From: Flavobacterium sp. SUN052
Lineage (GTDB): Bacteria; Bacteroidota; Bacteroidia; Flavobacteriales; Flavobacteriaceae
Assembly: GCF_028867935.1 (NCBI RefSeq)
Contig: NZ_JAPQNS010000005.1
Location: forward strand, 364,451 to 428,450
DNA length: 64,000 bases
Reading direction: 5' to 3'
In this document: positions 16,573-25,270 of the stretch, piece by piece
How the letters are laid out: each line of letters begins with the position of its first letter
Position numbering within the stretch: position 1 is the stretch's first letter
Position numbers and translations under genes: made by a program
The notes under the pieces: model-generated
The model's input: only the letters and a program-made list of their open reading frames with translations
What the model was told of the DNA's origin: nothing
Databases searched by the model: none

Positions 16573-17679
16573 TCAATCATTAAAGAAGTAGTTCACCGGA
16601 TTGGTGACAGATTCAGATAAAATTACCGCAAAAGTAGAAAAATTTTCCAGCAAATGCTTTTGAATTAGGTCTTTCGTGAATATCTCGCTCTCGTAATGGC
16701 CAATATCACAAATAGTTAACCGATTATCCGCATCAAAAAATTCGTGATATTTATAATCTGCCGTCACAAACACATCGGCTCCTGCTCGTATAGCATCGTT
16801 GAGTAAAAAACCTCCTGAACCTCCGCACACCGCCACCCGCCGAACGGGCGTATCGAGCAAATCCGTATGCCGAATCACCGATAGGCTCATTTGGTATTTC
16901 AGGTATCGAAGCCACTCGCGTCCGTACATAGGGGCTGGTAAATCGCCAATGGCCCCTGCTCCAACCGTCTGGTTCTGGTTATTGAGTGAATATAGGTCGT
17001 AGGCTACGCTCTCGTAAGGGTGAGCCTGTCTCATGGCAGCGACCATCGCGCTTTCGAGGTAACTGGGAAAAACGACCTCTACGCGGTGTTCGGTTACGCT
17101 CTCGTCGTCGCCAACGGAGCCAATGGCAGGATTCGCTCCGTCGAGTGGCCGGAAGGTGCCGGTACCCTGGGTTCGGAACGAGCAATGGTCGTAGTTGCCA
17201 ATTTTTCCGGCTCCGGTTTCATAAAGTGCATTCAACAACGTTTGTGTACTATCGACGGGCACAAATACCGCCAATTTGCTCATTACGCCAGTTTTGGGGG
17301 CTAAAATCCGCACGTTTTGCAGCCCCAATTTTTCAGCGATCATGAAGTTAACCCCACCTACTACGTTGTCTAAATTGGTGTGAATGGCATACAGAGCAAC
17401 GTCGTTTTTGATCGCCTTGATCACTGTCCGCTCCACGTAGGTCTTGCCGGTCAGTTTTTTCAGCCCTTTGAACACAATCGGGTGGTGGGACACTACCACG
17501 TTGCAGCCTTTGGCAATGGCCTCGTCGACAACGGCTTCGGTAGCATCGAGCGAGACGAGAACACCCGTAATTTCAGCGGTTGGATCGCCTACAATCAGAC
17601 CCGAATTATCATAGGATTCCTGGTAAGCGGTAGGGGCAAGGCTTTCAAGAAGAAAGGTTAATTCGCGGAGTTGAGTCAT
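16573..17679 (-). CDS. Nif3-like dinuclear metal-centre hexameric protein
   Basis: The 368-residue protein is the long form of Nif3/YbgI (YqfO type), with an inserted domain between the two metal-binding halves. Visible signatures are YDNSGLIVGD, VSLDATEAVVDEAI, VVVSHHPIVFKGLK with its double His, AIHTNLDN, and at the C-terminus CGGSGGFLL and DIGHYESE. It forms a hexameric toroid with two metal ions per subunit; suggested roles include GTP cyclohydrolase-like or regulatory activity, none firmly proven. It is the first gene of the leftward operon with the zinc-ribbon and TPR genes. Confidence 0.93.
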   Translation of the reverse strand: MTQLRELTFLLESLAPTAYQESYDNSGLIVGDPTAEITGVLVSLDATEAVVDEAIAKGCNVVVSHHPIVFKGLKKLTGKTYVERTVIKAIKNDVALYAIHTNLDNVVGGVNFMIAEKLGLQNVRILAPKTGVMSKLAVFVPVDSTQTLLNALYETGAGKIGNYDHCSFRTQGTGTFRPLDGANPAIGSVGDDESVTEHRVEVVFPSYLESAMVAAMRQAHPYESVAYDLYSLNNQNQTVGAGAIGDLPAPMYGREWLRYLKYQMSLSVIRHTDLLDTPVRRVAVCGGSGGFLLNDAIRAGADVFVTADYKYHEFFDADNRLTICDIGHYESEIFTKDLIQKHLLENFSTFAVILSESVTNPVNYFFND

Positions 17680-17798
17680 AATAGAAATTTAACGGATGTA
17701 AGCTGCAAAGATGCGGGGACAGGTATCGGCAATCAATAGTAAAGGGTGCAGAAATTCCTCTTTCCATAATCACTGTATCTAATCAGAATCCTAATACT

Positions 17799-18623
17799 GT
17801 GAAAAAACTATTCCTGTACCTAGCCGTGGTTGGCCTGACCAGTTCATTCAAACCCAAAGACCTTACCTGGGTCGCTATTGGCGATTCAATCACGTATTTG
17901 AATGAGCATCAAAACGAAACCGGCAACCGCATTACAAAAGGATACATGACTCGGGTGGTTGAGCAATTGCCCAATATCCACTATGTTAATCAGGGCCATA
18001 ATGGGTGGACTTCGGGCGGTATCGCTACATCAATTGAAAAATTGGGGCTGACTAAAGCGGATGTTTATTCGATCTTTCTGGGTACCAACGACTGGTGGGC
18101 TGGGCGACCATTGGGGCGCTTGTCCGATTATCAGAACTCCACCAGCAACAACACGGTGTACGGGTCGTTCCGAATCATTATCGACAAACTCCGTAGCCTA
18201 AACCCTCAAGCCCGCATTATCCTGATCACTCCCATGCAACGAGGGGATTTCGTGTATATCGCCGATCACAAAAACAACGCTTATGGCTCCTACAAAGACA
18301 AAAAGGGGCAGTATCTCGAATCGTTTGCCAATGCTATTGATTCTATTGGTCGCTTAGAATCGTTTCCGGTAGTCGACCTCTACCACACGAAGCAATTAAG
18401 CGTCGAGAAAATGGTCAAATACAAACGACTGAAAGACCCGAAAACGGGCGTGTACACCAACTTCACCTATCCTGAATATACCACGATTGCTTTCAACCCT
18501 GAAACGGACGAATATCCCTATCCCCTTGAATCCGTAGCCATGACGTACGATGGCTTACATCCATCCGATAAAGGCTACGAAGTGATCACCAAAAAGCTGG
18601 TCAAGATTCTGAAGAAATTGTAG
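17799..18623 (+). CDS. SGNH/GDSL-family hydrolase (exported)
   Basis: A GTG at 17799 starts a 274-residue protein with a short signal-like hydrophobic N-terminus. The four SGNH blocks are visible: GDS with nucleophile Ser30, the Gly of QGHNGWTSGG, GTND with Asn97, and DGLHP with Asp251 and His254. Such enzymes deacylate sugars, lipids or acyl esters; in this setting, next to a GH20 hexosaminidase, a carbohydrate esterase role is reasonable (inference). It ends 46 bp from the converging GH20 gene with a perfect hairpin in between. Confidence 0.88.
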   Translation: MKKLFLYLAVVGLTSSFKPKDLTWVAIGDSITYLNEHQNETGNRITKGYMTRVVEQLPNIHYVNQGHNGWTSGGIATSIEKLGLTKADVYSIFLGTNDWWAGRPLGRLSDYQNSTSNNTVYGSFRIIIDKLRSLNPQARIILITPMQRGDFVYIADHKNNAYGSYKDKKGQYLESFANAIDSIGRLESFPVVDLYHTKQLSVEKMVKYKRLKDPKTGVYTNFTYPEYTTIAFNPETDEYPYPLESVAMTYDGLHPSDKGYEVITKKLVKILKKL

Positions 18624-18651
18624 TGGAGTCAGGTCCCCTGACCTGACTCCA
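18624..18651. terminator. Perfect 12-bp hairpin between converging genes
   Basis: Arms 18624-18635 and 18640-18651 pair perfectly around the loop CCCT, directly after the SGNH stop. There is no long T-tract on either side, so termination strength is uncertain. The symmetry would serve both converging genes. Confidence 0.55.
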
Positions 18652-18669
18652 CGCAACCTTGTTACCACC

Positions 18670-20559
18670 TTACCGCCGTCTTGCTAGTGCTTCCCGATTT
18701 AAGGTAATTAAATGCCCGATGGGTTTACCAGCCCGATAGGTGATCACACGTAGGGTGATGGGGCCGTCGGGCAGGGCAACCGGTTGGGTGTAGCGGGTCG
18801 AGAATTGGTCAGGCATGGTGTCGTCGATCGTATAAAAAATGTCGAGGCCGGGAATTTCCCCTTCCAGTTCGAGCGTCAGTTTGCCATCTTTCGTGCTCGT
18901 TCGGATGATGGCATCATAAATCGCTTTCGAATAATTGATCCCCGCCAGATCGGCCCGGTCGAAGCGGGACTCCATCCGCTGCACAAAGCTGGGCCAGTTT
19001 TTGGCCTCCTTTGGCGACCAATAAACTTCCGACAGTGCCCACGCCCGGGGATAGGACATATATTCAGCGTACCGCATGGTCGGAATTTGCTCTGTCCAGA
19101 GATTGGCCTGGCCACCCAGAATACGTTTGGCATCAACACCCTCCGGCACGGGGTCGAAACTATAGCTTTTGCGAGCACGTAAAGTAGCGTAGATCGGTGG
19201 GTCGATGGTGGCATCGCCCTGGTTGTAGTCGATGTAAGCAAAAGTAGTCGGCGTCATCACCACATTATGCCCGGCCTGAGCCGCTTCGATACCGCCTTTG
19301 ATGCCCCGCCAGCTCATTACGGCTGCATCGCCCGGCACACCGCCCTCCAGAATCTCGTCCCAGCCGATCATCTTTTTGCCTTTGGCCGCTACAATCTTGG
19401 CAACGCGCTCCATGAAATAACCCTGCAAATCTTCGACGTGCCGGATATTCAGTTTTTTCATTAAGGCCTGACAGCCGGGGTCATTCGCCCAGTAACCTTT
19501 GTAGCATTCGTCGCCCCCAACGTGGATATATTGGTTTGGGAAGAGAGCAGCCACTTCGGTGAAAACCTTGTCCAGAAACACGTATACGTTTTCGTCCGAA
19601 GGATTTAAGGTGTTTTCTACCAGCATCTTAAACGTGCCATTGCCGTACCACTCTGAAAAGGCGGTACCGGGGTTCACAATGGCCGGAGCCTTGGTGCAGC
19701 TTAGTTCAGGATAGGCTGCCAGAGCCGCCATGCTGTGGCCCGGAACGTCGATCTCGGGAACAATGGTCACGTAACGATCGGCTGCATACTGAACCACCTC
19801 ACGAATATCATCCTGCGTGTAAAAGCCGCCTGTTTTGGCTGGTTCGCCCGGTTTTGGCGCTTCACGACTACCAAACTTGCCCGCCCGCTCAACGCGCCAG
19901 GCGCCTACTTCGGTCAGTTTTGGCAACGATTTTATTTCGATGCGCCAACCATTGTCGTCGGTCAGGTGCCAGTGGAACGTGTTGTATTTGAGCGCTGCCA
20001 ACTGATCGATGTAGCGTTTTACTTCTTCTTTGGTGAAGAAGTTGCGGCTTACATCGAGCATAACGCCCCTCCAGCCGAATCGTGGTTGGTCAGTTATCCG
20101 CACCGCCGGAACTGTCCAGGCTATTGTAGCTGCCTTCTGACCCTCGATCTCTTTGGGCAATAACTGAATGAGCGACTGCATGCCATAGAACAAACCCGCG
20201 GGCTGGTTGGCCGCGATGACTACCTGTTTTGGGGAGACGTTCAGGGTGTAGCCTTCCGAACCAAGTGCCGGATTTGGCGTTGCGTTTATCGTGAACTGAA
20301 TGCCACCCCGGTCGCCGGGAATGGCCCGGAGGTTGTACCCAGTGGCTTTATTTATTTTTTGCACCAGCGCATCAGCGGCATATTGAGCCGGTAGTTGTCC
20401 GTAATGGATGCTGGTGGTCTTGGTAAGCTGGAACGAGCCAGGTTGGGGTTGAACCGAAACTGGCTGGGGAATAATGAAAATGGGTTGCTGTTGGGCGAAA
20501 AGGGTAACGGTAGTAAGCAGAAAAGCAAACAGTGAATTGGCAAATTTGTTAGAATTCAT
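18670..20559 (-). CDS. Exported beta-N-acetylhexosaminidase, GH20
   Basis: The 629-residue protein has a signal peptide (cut near FA-QQQP, residue 22), a GH20b-type alpha/beta N-terminal domain (about 28-155), and the GH20 barrel from 158. The catalytic pair Asp350-Glu351 sits in HVGGDECYKGYW; FHWHLTDDNGWRIEI and the PEIDVPGH motif are also present. The last 75 residues form a beta-rich accessory domain (chitobiase C-like). It removes terminal GlcNAc or GalNAc from chitin fragments, peptidoglycan or glycans in the periplasm or outside. Converges with the SGNH gene. Confidence 0.95.
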   Translation of the reverse strand: MNSNKFANSLFAFLLTTVTLFAQQQPIFIIPQPVSVQPQPGSFQLTKTTSIHYGQLPAQYAADALVQKINKATGYNLRAIPGDRGGIQFTINATPNPALGSEGYTLNVSPKQVVIAANQPAGLFYGMQSLIQLLPKEIEGQKAATIAWTVPAVRITDQPRFGWRGVMLDVSRNFFTKEEVKRYIDQLAALKYNTFHWHLTDDNGWRIEIKSLPKLTEVGAWRVERAGKFGSREAPKPGEPAKTGGFYTQDDIREVVQYAADRYVTIVPEIDVPGHSMAALAAYPELSCTKAPAIVNPGTAFSEWYGNGTFKMLVENTLNPSDENVYVFLDKVFTEVAALFPNQYIHVGGDECYKGYWANDPGCQALMKKLNIRHVEDLQGYFMERVAKIVAAKGKKMIGWDEILEGGVPGDAAVMSWRGIKGGIEAAQAGHNVVMTPTTFAYIDYNQGDATIDPPIYATLRARKSYSFDPVPEGVDAKRILGGQANLWTEQIPTMRYAEYMSYPRAWALSEVYWSPKEAKNWPSFVQRMESRFDRADLAGINYSKAIYDAIIRTSTKDGKLTLELEGEIPGLDIFYTIDDTMPDQFSTRYTQPVALPDGPITLRVITYRAGKPIGHLITLNREALARRR

Positions 20560-20617
20560 AATTGAGGGTTTGTATTATTGAAACAAAAACAATTTTTACA
20601 CGGCTCTTAACCTTCAT

Positions 20618-22192
20618 TCAGGAACGTGCATACTTGCGAAATGCTTTCAAAAATTGAAAAATCATATAACCTGAGAACAAACGCTCCACTATGTCGAGGA
20701 ATTCTCCTAAGCCATGAAATGCTGAATTTTCATGTGCCGGGAAAACTTCGCTAAACTTGTGTAAAGGGTTGATAGTGAATGTTAAAAATTGAGCAAGATG
20801 TTTAAATGTTGGTGCGCTCGTGAGATTAAAGTTTATCAGAATTAATTTAGTAAATACGAACAGATATAATGACACTATGAATAATACTTGAATAGACAAA
20901 AACCAGTTATTCCCATATTCATTCGAGTTTCTGTTAGTCCAGAGTATAAACTTATCCTGCCAGTTTTTTTCTTTCACTAGTATTTTTTCATAAACCACCA
21001 TTTCTTGGAATTCATATTTCATCTCCGAAACCTTATCTCCCTGCTTAGTAGCAGCGTTTTTTAATTGACGATAGATTTCTTTGATTCCTTCTAAATCATC
21101 TTCGTCTCTACCAATAATATTATTAGGAAAAACTGTATTATGTAAAATAATATTGTACAGATTACTTAGATAAATTTTAAACTCACTAGGGTTCGCTACC
21201 ATAAAATAATTAAATTCAGCTTTGCCTAAATCAGAACCTAGAAAATTGATTTTATTATTAGGTAAAATTTGTACATTATGCAATCTAAAGTAACCCTCAT
21301 TTATGAAATTTTCGAATATAATATGTTCAGTTTCAATATCTTTTAAATATAAAGTTTTTCCTTTTAGTAGTCCCTTGATTTCTAAGTGCTCAATACGTAA
21401 GTTTTGAAATACTGGTAATACACTATTTGAATCAATAATAATTGATATGCTTCGAAAGGAAACTTTCTTCCTAGCCGGAAAGACTATGGGGGTAATTAAA
21501 TTTTCTGTATCGTGTTCCAACTCGTCACAATTGATTTTGTTTAATGATAAACCGCCAAAGCTATGTCCAATAAACGAGATTTTTTGTATTACAGAATCAA
21601 ATATTTTAATATAATCTATATATGCCTTTTCGATTAAAGTAGCACTCACGCTCAATAATTTTAATTTCGAACATTGATTTAAATTTAGTTCTGTAATTGT
21701 TGTATAACCAACCATTAGCAGCTGGTCGTTGAAGTGACAGTCATGAAAATAAGTTGAATTTATTTTACAATTGCTGATGGTTATACCTTTTTCGAAAACA
21801 CAATTGCTAAAACGAAGTTGAAATTCTGTATGTATGTACTCAAGTGATACCTTTTCCTTGAAAGTACAAAAGCTAATGTTTATGTCACATGGGTATTCGA
21901 AGTATGCTGTTTCATACACGCTAGAATCTGATTTCATTTTGAGTATCCCCCCTAGGCTTACATTAGATGTAATGACATAATCGGGGCGCTCTCTATCTTC
22001 TGGTGGTAGACTTTCAAGGGGTATTGGAAAAGAATTAATATACTTACGGGATGGAATAGACCAAGGCACAGTTGCACCACCAGACACAGCTTGGTAACTA
22101 GCCCATCTATGTTCAGAGGGTAAACGGAAAGAGTCTTTGCCTTGAAGTTTTTCTCTAAACTCGTCTCCGGTTAACTCTATAATGCGAGGCAT
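20618..22192 (-). CDS. AT-rich pentapeptide-like membrane protein with C-terminal two-helix domain
   Basis: This 524-residue protein has no signal peptide. Residues about 95-370 show a degenerate right-handed beta-helix pattern with aromatic/Cys/Asn ladders (INISFCTF, RFSNCVFEKGITISNCKI, YFHDCHFND, INFLGSDLGKAEFN). A charged helix follows (IYRQLKNAATKQGDKVSEMK, about 385), then two membrane helices (about 430-455 and the final RLFSGYMIFQFLKAFRKYA). This layout matches pentapeptide-repeat proteins carrying an ion-channel-like tail. The gene is visibly richer in A and T than all neighbours, which suggests recent acquisition. I do not assign a function. Confidence 0.75.
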   Translation of the reverse strand: MPRIIELTGDEFREKLQGKDSFRLPSEHRWASYQAVSGGATVPWSIPSRKYINSFPIPLESLPPEDRERPDYVITSNVSLGGILKMKSDSSVYETAYFEYPCDINISFCTFKEKVSLEYIHTEFQLRFSNCVFEKGITISNCKINSTYFHDCHFNDQLLMVGYTTITELNLNQCSKLKLLSVSATLIEKAYIDYIKIFDSVIQKISFIGHSFGGLSLNKINCDELEHDTENLITPIVFPARKKVSFRSISIIIDSNSVLPVFQNLRIEHLEIKGLLKGKTLYLKDIETEHIIFENFINEGYFRLHNVQILPNNKINFLGSDLGKAEFNYFMVANPSEFKIYLSNLYNIILHNTVFPNNIIGRDEDDLEGIKEIYRQLKNAATKQGDKVSEMKYEFQEMVVYEKILVKEKNWQDKFILWTNRNSNEYGNNWFLSIQVLFIVSLYLFVFTKLILINFNLTSAPTFKHLAQFLTFTINPLHKFSEVFPAHENSAFHGLGEFLDIVERLFSGYMIFQFLKAFRKYARS

Positions 22193-22336
22193 GAATACTT
22201 ATATACGATGTGTTTGTAAGTATAACAAATTAGATTCAGATAGAGGCATACGGACAAAAAATCGGCGGCTTTCCAACCCTTTTGGCGTTAGCAGGGTCTT
22301 ACTTTTAGAAGTACCCCAAACTCTAACGACAAAACG

Positions 22337-23572
22337 ATGAAAACGCTATCACCATCAGTCAAAGCTGCCGCAGCCGGTATGCTACTTTTGACCGCCTTGA
22401 GCTGTACAAAACCAGTCGATAATCCGCAGGTCGACAGCACGGCCGGTGCCTTACGCGTATCGGGTCCGTTCGCGACCCAGACTACCGATTTTGCCTTCGA
22501 CTTGATGAAGCGCGTGAACGAACAGGAAGACAAAGGCCTGAATACATTTGTATCGCCCTTGAGCTTGCACATTGCGCTGGGCATGCTATTGAACGGAGCT
22601 AAGGCACAAACGGCTCAGGAGATTCAGAAAACGCTGAAGCTGGATGCTCAGACGCTGGCAGAGGCCAACCAGACGTACGCCAATCTCATGGAGAATCTGC
22701 CGGGTGTTGATCCGAAGGTGAAAATCACCTTGGCTAACTCGGTCTGGTATCGCAACAACTTTACCGTAGAAACATCGTTTCAGGACGTACTACGCCAGAG
22801 TTTCAAAGCTGAGGTTACGCCCCTTGACTTTACCAGCCCGACGGCCAAAGACCGAATCAATCAGTGGGCCAGCGATCAGACCAATGGTAAAATTAAGAAT
22901 GTGATTCAGGAGGTTAAGCCGGAGCATGTCCTGTTTCTGCTTAACGCCTTGTATTTCAAAGGCGACTGGAAAACGCAGTTTAAAGCTGATCAAACGGTTG
23001 ATATGCCGTTTAAATTGGTCTCGGGAAGCACTAAAAACGTGAAAATGATGCGGATGAGCGCCCCCTTGCGTCGGGTTTTTCGACCAACCTACACAGCTTT
23101 TGAACTGCCCTACGCAAATGGAAACTTTGCCATGACGGTTTTACTGCCTAATGCCAACTCATCGGCTGATGCGCTCATCAATAGCCTGAATACAGCGGAG
23201 TGGAATGCCGTGCAGAAGGATATGACCGAGGGAGCTATGGACATTGGATTGCCGCGCTTCACGCTTGAATACGAAATTGGCCTGAACAGTATCTTGTCAA
23301 AAATGGGGATGCCAACGGTATTTACCGACGCGGCTGACCTGACGGGAATAAACAAGAATGGGGGCTTGAAAGTAGATTTCGTGAAGCAAAACACCTATGT
23401 GGCCGTCGATGAAAAAGGAACCGAAGCAGCTGCCGTTACCAGCATTGGTGTTGTCGTAACCTCCGTGCCTGTTGCTTACATCTGCGACCGCCCTTTCTTG
23501 TTTGTAATTCACGAAAAAACGTCAGGAACGGTGCTGTTTACGGGGAAAATTGTTGATCCGCAAACGAACTGA
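22337..23572 (+). CDS. Serpin-family protease inhibitor, lipoprotein
   Basis: The 411-residue protein has a lipoprotein signal peptide with LSC at about residue 24. It has the full serpin fold: NTFVSPLSLHIALGML, LTLANSVWYR-like strands, LFLLNALYFKGDW, and the closing CDRPFLFVIHEKTSGTVLFTG. The reactive-centre hinge EKGTEAAAVTS keeps the small residues (Gly P15, Thr P14, Ala P12-P10) needed for loop insertion, so it should be an inhibitory serpin. Counting 17 residues from the hinge Glu places P1-P1' at Thr-Ser, a site for elastase-like or similar proteases (inference). The M28 peptidase follows 45 bp later, so both may be co-expressed at the cell surface. Confidence 0.93.
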   Translation: MKTLSPSVKAAAAGMLLLTALSCTKPVDNPQVDSTAGALRVSGPFATQTTDFAFDLMKRVNEQEDKGLNTFVSPLSLHIALGMLLNGAKAQTAQEIQKTLKLDAQTLAEANQTYANLMENLPGVDPKVKITLANSVWYRNNFTVETSFQDVLRQSFKAEVTPLDFTSPTAKDRINQWASDQTNGKIKNVIQEVKPEHVLFLLNALYFKGDWKTQFKADQTVDMPFKLVSGSTKNVKMMRMSAPLRRVFRPTYTAFELPYANGNFAMTVLLPNANSSADALINSLNTAEWNAVQKDMTEGAMDIGLPRFTLEYEIGLNSILSKMGMPTVFTDAADLTGINKNGGLKVDFVKQNTYVAVDEKGTEAAAVTSIGVVVTSVPVAYICDRPFLFVIHEKTSGTVLFTGKIVDPQTN

Positions 23573-23617
23573 TAGCCACACGCGCTAACTTTAGGGGTCT
23601 ATCAACTTCTTCAGCGC

Positions 23618-25102
23618 ATGTCATCAAAGTGGATTTTAGGTTTGCAAGCTGGGCTATTACTGGCAAATGTACTTGTTGGTAATGCCCAGCCACTGCCCAA
23701 CAGCCCCGACAATACGGCCTCGATCAAAGAGGTCGACATTAAACGCGACTTGTTCAAGCTCTCCGACGATCACTTTCGGGGTCGCCGGGCCGGCACACTC
23801 GACGAGCTTCGGGCCTCGGTCTGGATCGCTGAACAGCTTCGGGCTTCGGGTTTACAACCTGCGGGCGATGATGGTACGTATTTTCAGTTTTTTCACCTCC
23901 AACGCACCCGTATTTCTGAAACCAGTCGCTTGAGCATTGGCAGTAAAACGCTCGAATACGGCGAAGACGCCGTGGTATTAGCTCCGGCCATTGCCTCAGT
24001 AGATGCTCCGCTGGTGTTTGTGGGAACCGGTACACCCGAAGAGCTAGCCAAAGTCGATGTGAAAGGGAAAGCCGTAGCTATTCAGTTTTCGGGCAATCCC
24101 CCGGCAGAACTAAGCTATCGTCGTTTTCTGATGTCCAGCATGCAACAGCGTTCGGCCGCACTCGTAAAGGCAGGTGCGGTGGCTGTCTTGTTTGTCTCAG
24201 ATGCGGCTGCTCAAGCCGTTTTTGATCGGTGGAGTGGGGGCTATGATGCCGGTCGGTACGATTTACCCGGTGGCCCTAATACGCGGGTATACAGTCAGGC
24301 ACCAATGATCTGGTTACCCTCCAAAGCCCTAGCCTGGGTGCAGCAACCCAACCAGCAGTTCACCAATATTGTCAACGTAGAAAGTTTTAGTTACCCCTCC
24401 GTCAATATTGTGGCTAAAGTGCCGGGTACAGACCCGACACTCAAGAACGAGTACGTGTTGATCAGCACGCACCAGGATCACGACGGTCTCCGGCGTCCGT
24501 ACATTGCGGGCGACTCCATTTTCAACGGGGCTGACGACAATGCAACGGGTTGCGCTGCCGCAATGGCTATCGGACGGGCATTTGTACAGAAACCCGGCAA
24601 ACGGTCAGCCCTGATTGTGTTTCACGGCGCTGAAGAACGGGGTTTGTTGGGGTCGCGCTACTACGCTGAACACCCGACGGTTCCGAAAGAGAGTATTGTT
24701 GCTGTGCTCAACGGCGAAATGATTGGCCGCAACGCCCCCGATAGCGCTGCTTTGCTCGGTTCACAAGTGCCACACCGTAACTCGCCCGATCTGGTCAACA
24801 TCGCCCTGGCGGCAAACAAGGCTACCACTAATTTTAAGCTCGACACACAATGGGACCGTCCCGACCACCCCGAAGGCTGGTATTTCCGGAGCGATCACTT
24901 ACCCTATGCGCGGGCGGGTATTCCAGCGATTTGCTTTACCACGCTGTTGCATCCCGATTATCACACCGCTAAAGACGAACCTGAGCGCATCGATCTCAAA
25001 AAACTGACCAACGTAACCCGCTGGATGTACCGCACCGCCTGGGCGGTAGCCAACAACCCCAAACGCCCTGCTGTTGACCCCAATTTTAAACTGGAGCGGT
25101 AA
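23618..25102 (+). CDS. M28-family metallopeptidase with PA insertion
   Basis: The 494-residue protein has a signal peptide (cut after GNA, residue 23). The M28 core starts around residue 40 and is interrupted by a PA domain (about 120-260). The two-zinc site is complete: His285 in STHQDHDG, Asp306 in GADDNATG, catalytic Glu339 with ligand Glu340, Glu367 in the GEMIGRN motif, and the terminal His in DYHTAKDE. It should cleave amino-terminal residues or dipeptides. It follows the serpin gene by 45 bp on the same strand. A cluster of inverted repeats comes after the stop. Confidence 0.92.
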   Translation: MSSKWILGLQAGLLLANVLVGNAQPLPNSPDNTASIKEVDIKRDLFKLSDDHFRGRRAGTLDELRASVWIAEQLRASGLQPAGDDGTYFQFFHLQRTRISETSRLSIGSKTLEYGEDAVVLAPAIASVDAPLVFVGTGTPEELAKVDVKGKAVAIQFSGNPPAELSYRRFLMSSMQQRSAALVKAGAVAVLFVSDAAAQAVFDRWSGGYDAGRYDLPGGPNTRVYSQAPMIWLPSKALAWVQQPNQQFTNIVNVESFSYPSVNIVAKVPGTDPTLKNEYVLISTHQDHDGLRRPYIAGDSIFNGADDNATGCAAAMAIGRAFVQKPGKRSALIVFHGAEERGLLGSRYYAEHPTVPKESIVAVLNGEMIGRNAPDSAALLGSQVPHRNSPDLVNIALAANKATTNFKLDTQWDRPDHPEGWYFRSDHLPYARAGIPAICFTTLLHPDYHTAKDEPERIDLKKLTNVTRWMYRTAWAVANNPKRPAVDPNFKLER

Positions 25103-25113
25103 AAACCTCACCC

Positions 25114-25144
25114 CCGCCCCTCTCCTTGCGAAGGAGAGGGGCGG
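25114..25144. repeat. Perfect 14-bp GC-rich hairpin after the M28 gene
   Basis: Arms 25114-25127 and 25131-25144 are exact complements around a 3-base loop. It lies 12 bp past the M28 stop with no T-tract on either side, so it may be a transcript-end stabiliser or a REP-like repeat. Confidence 0.7.
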
Positions 25145-25153
25145 CCAATGGGT

Positions 25154-25237
25154 CTGGCGCGGACATTTGCCCGTGCCTTTCATATCGCGAGCATGCGCTC
25201 GCCTTCATAAACAAACACGGGCAAACGCCTGCGCCAG
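25154..25237. repeat. Long imperfect inverted repeat with nested hairpin
   Basis: The outer arms 25154-25175 and 25216-25237 match at both ends (CTGGCGC and TTGCCCGTG blocks) with a short mismatched centre. Between them is a 6-bp inner hairpin GCGAGC/GCTCGC (25187-25202). Whole-genome copies would show whether it is a dispersed repeat. Confidence 0.6.
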
Positions 25238-25270
25238 CTAGCTATTAAATACGCTACTTCTGATTTCTGT

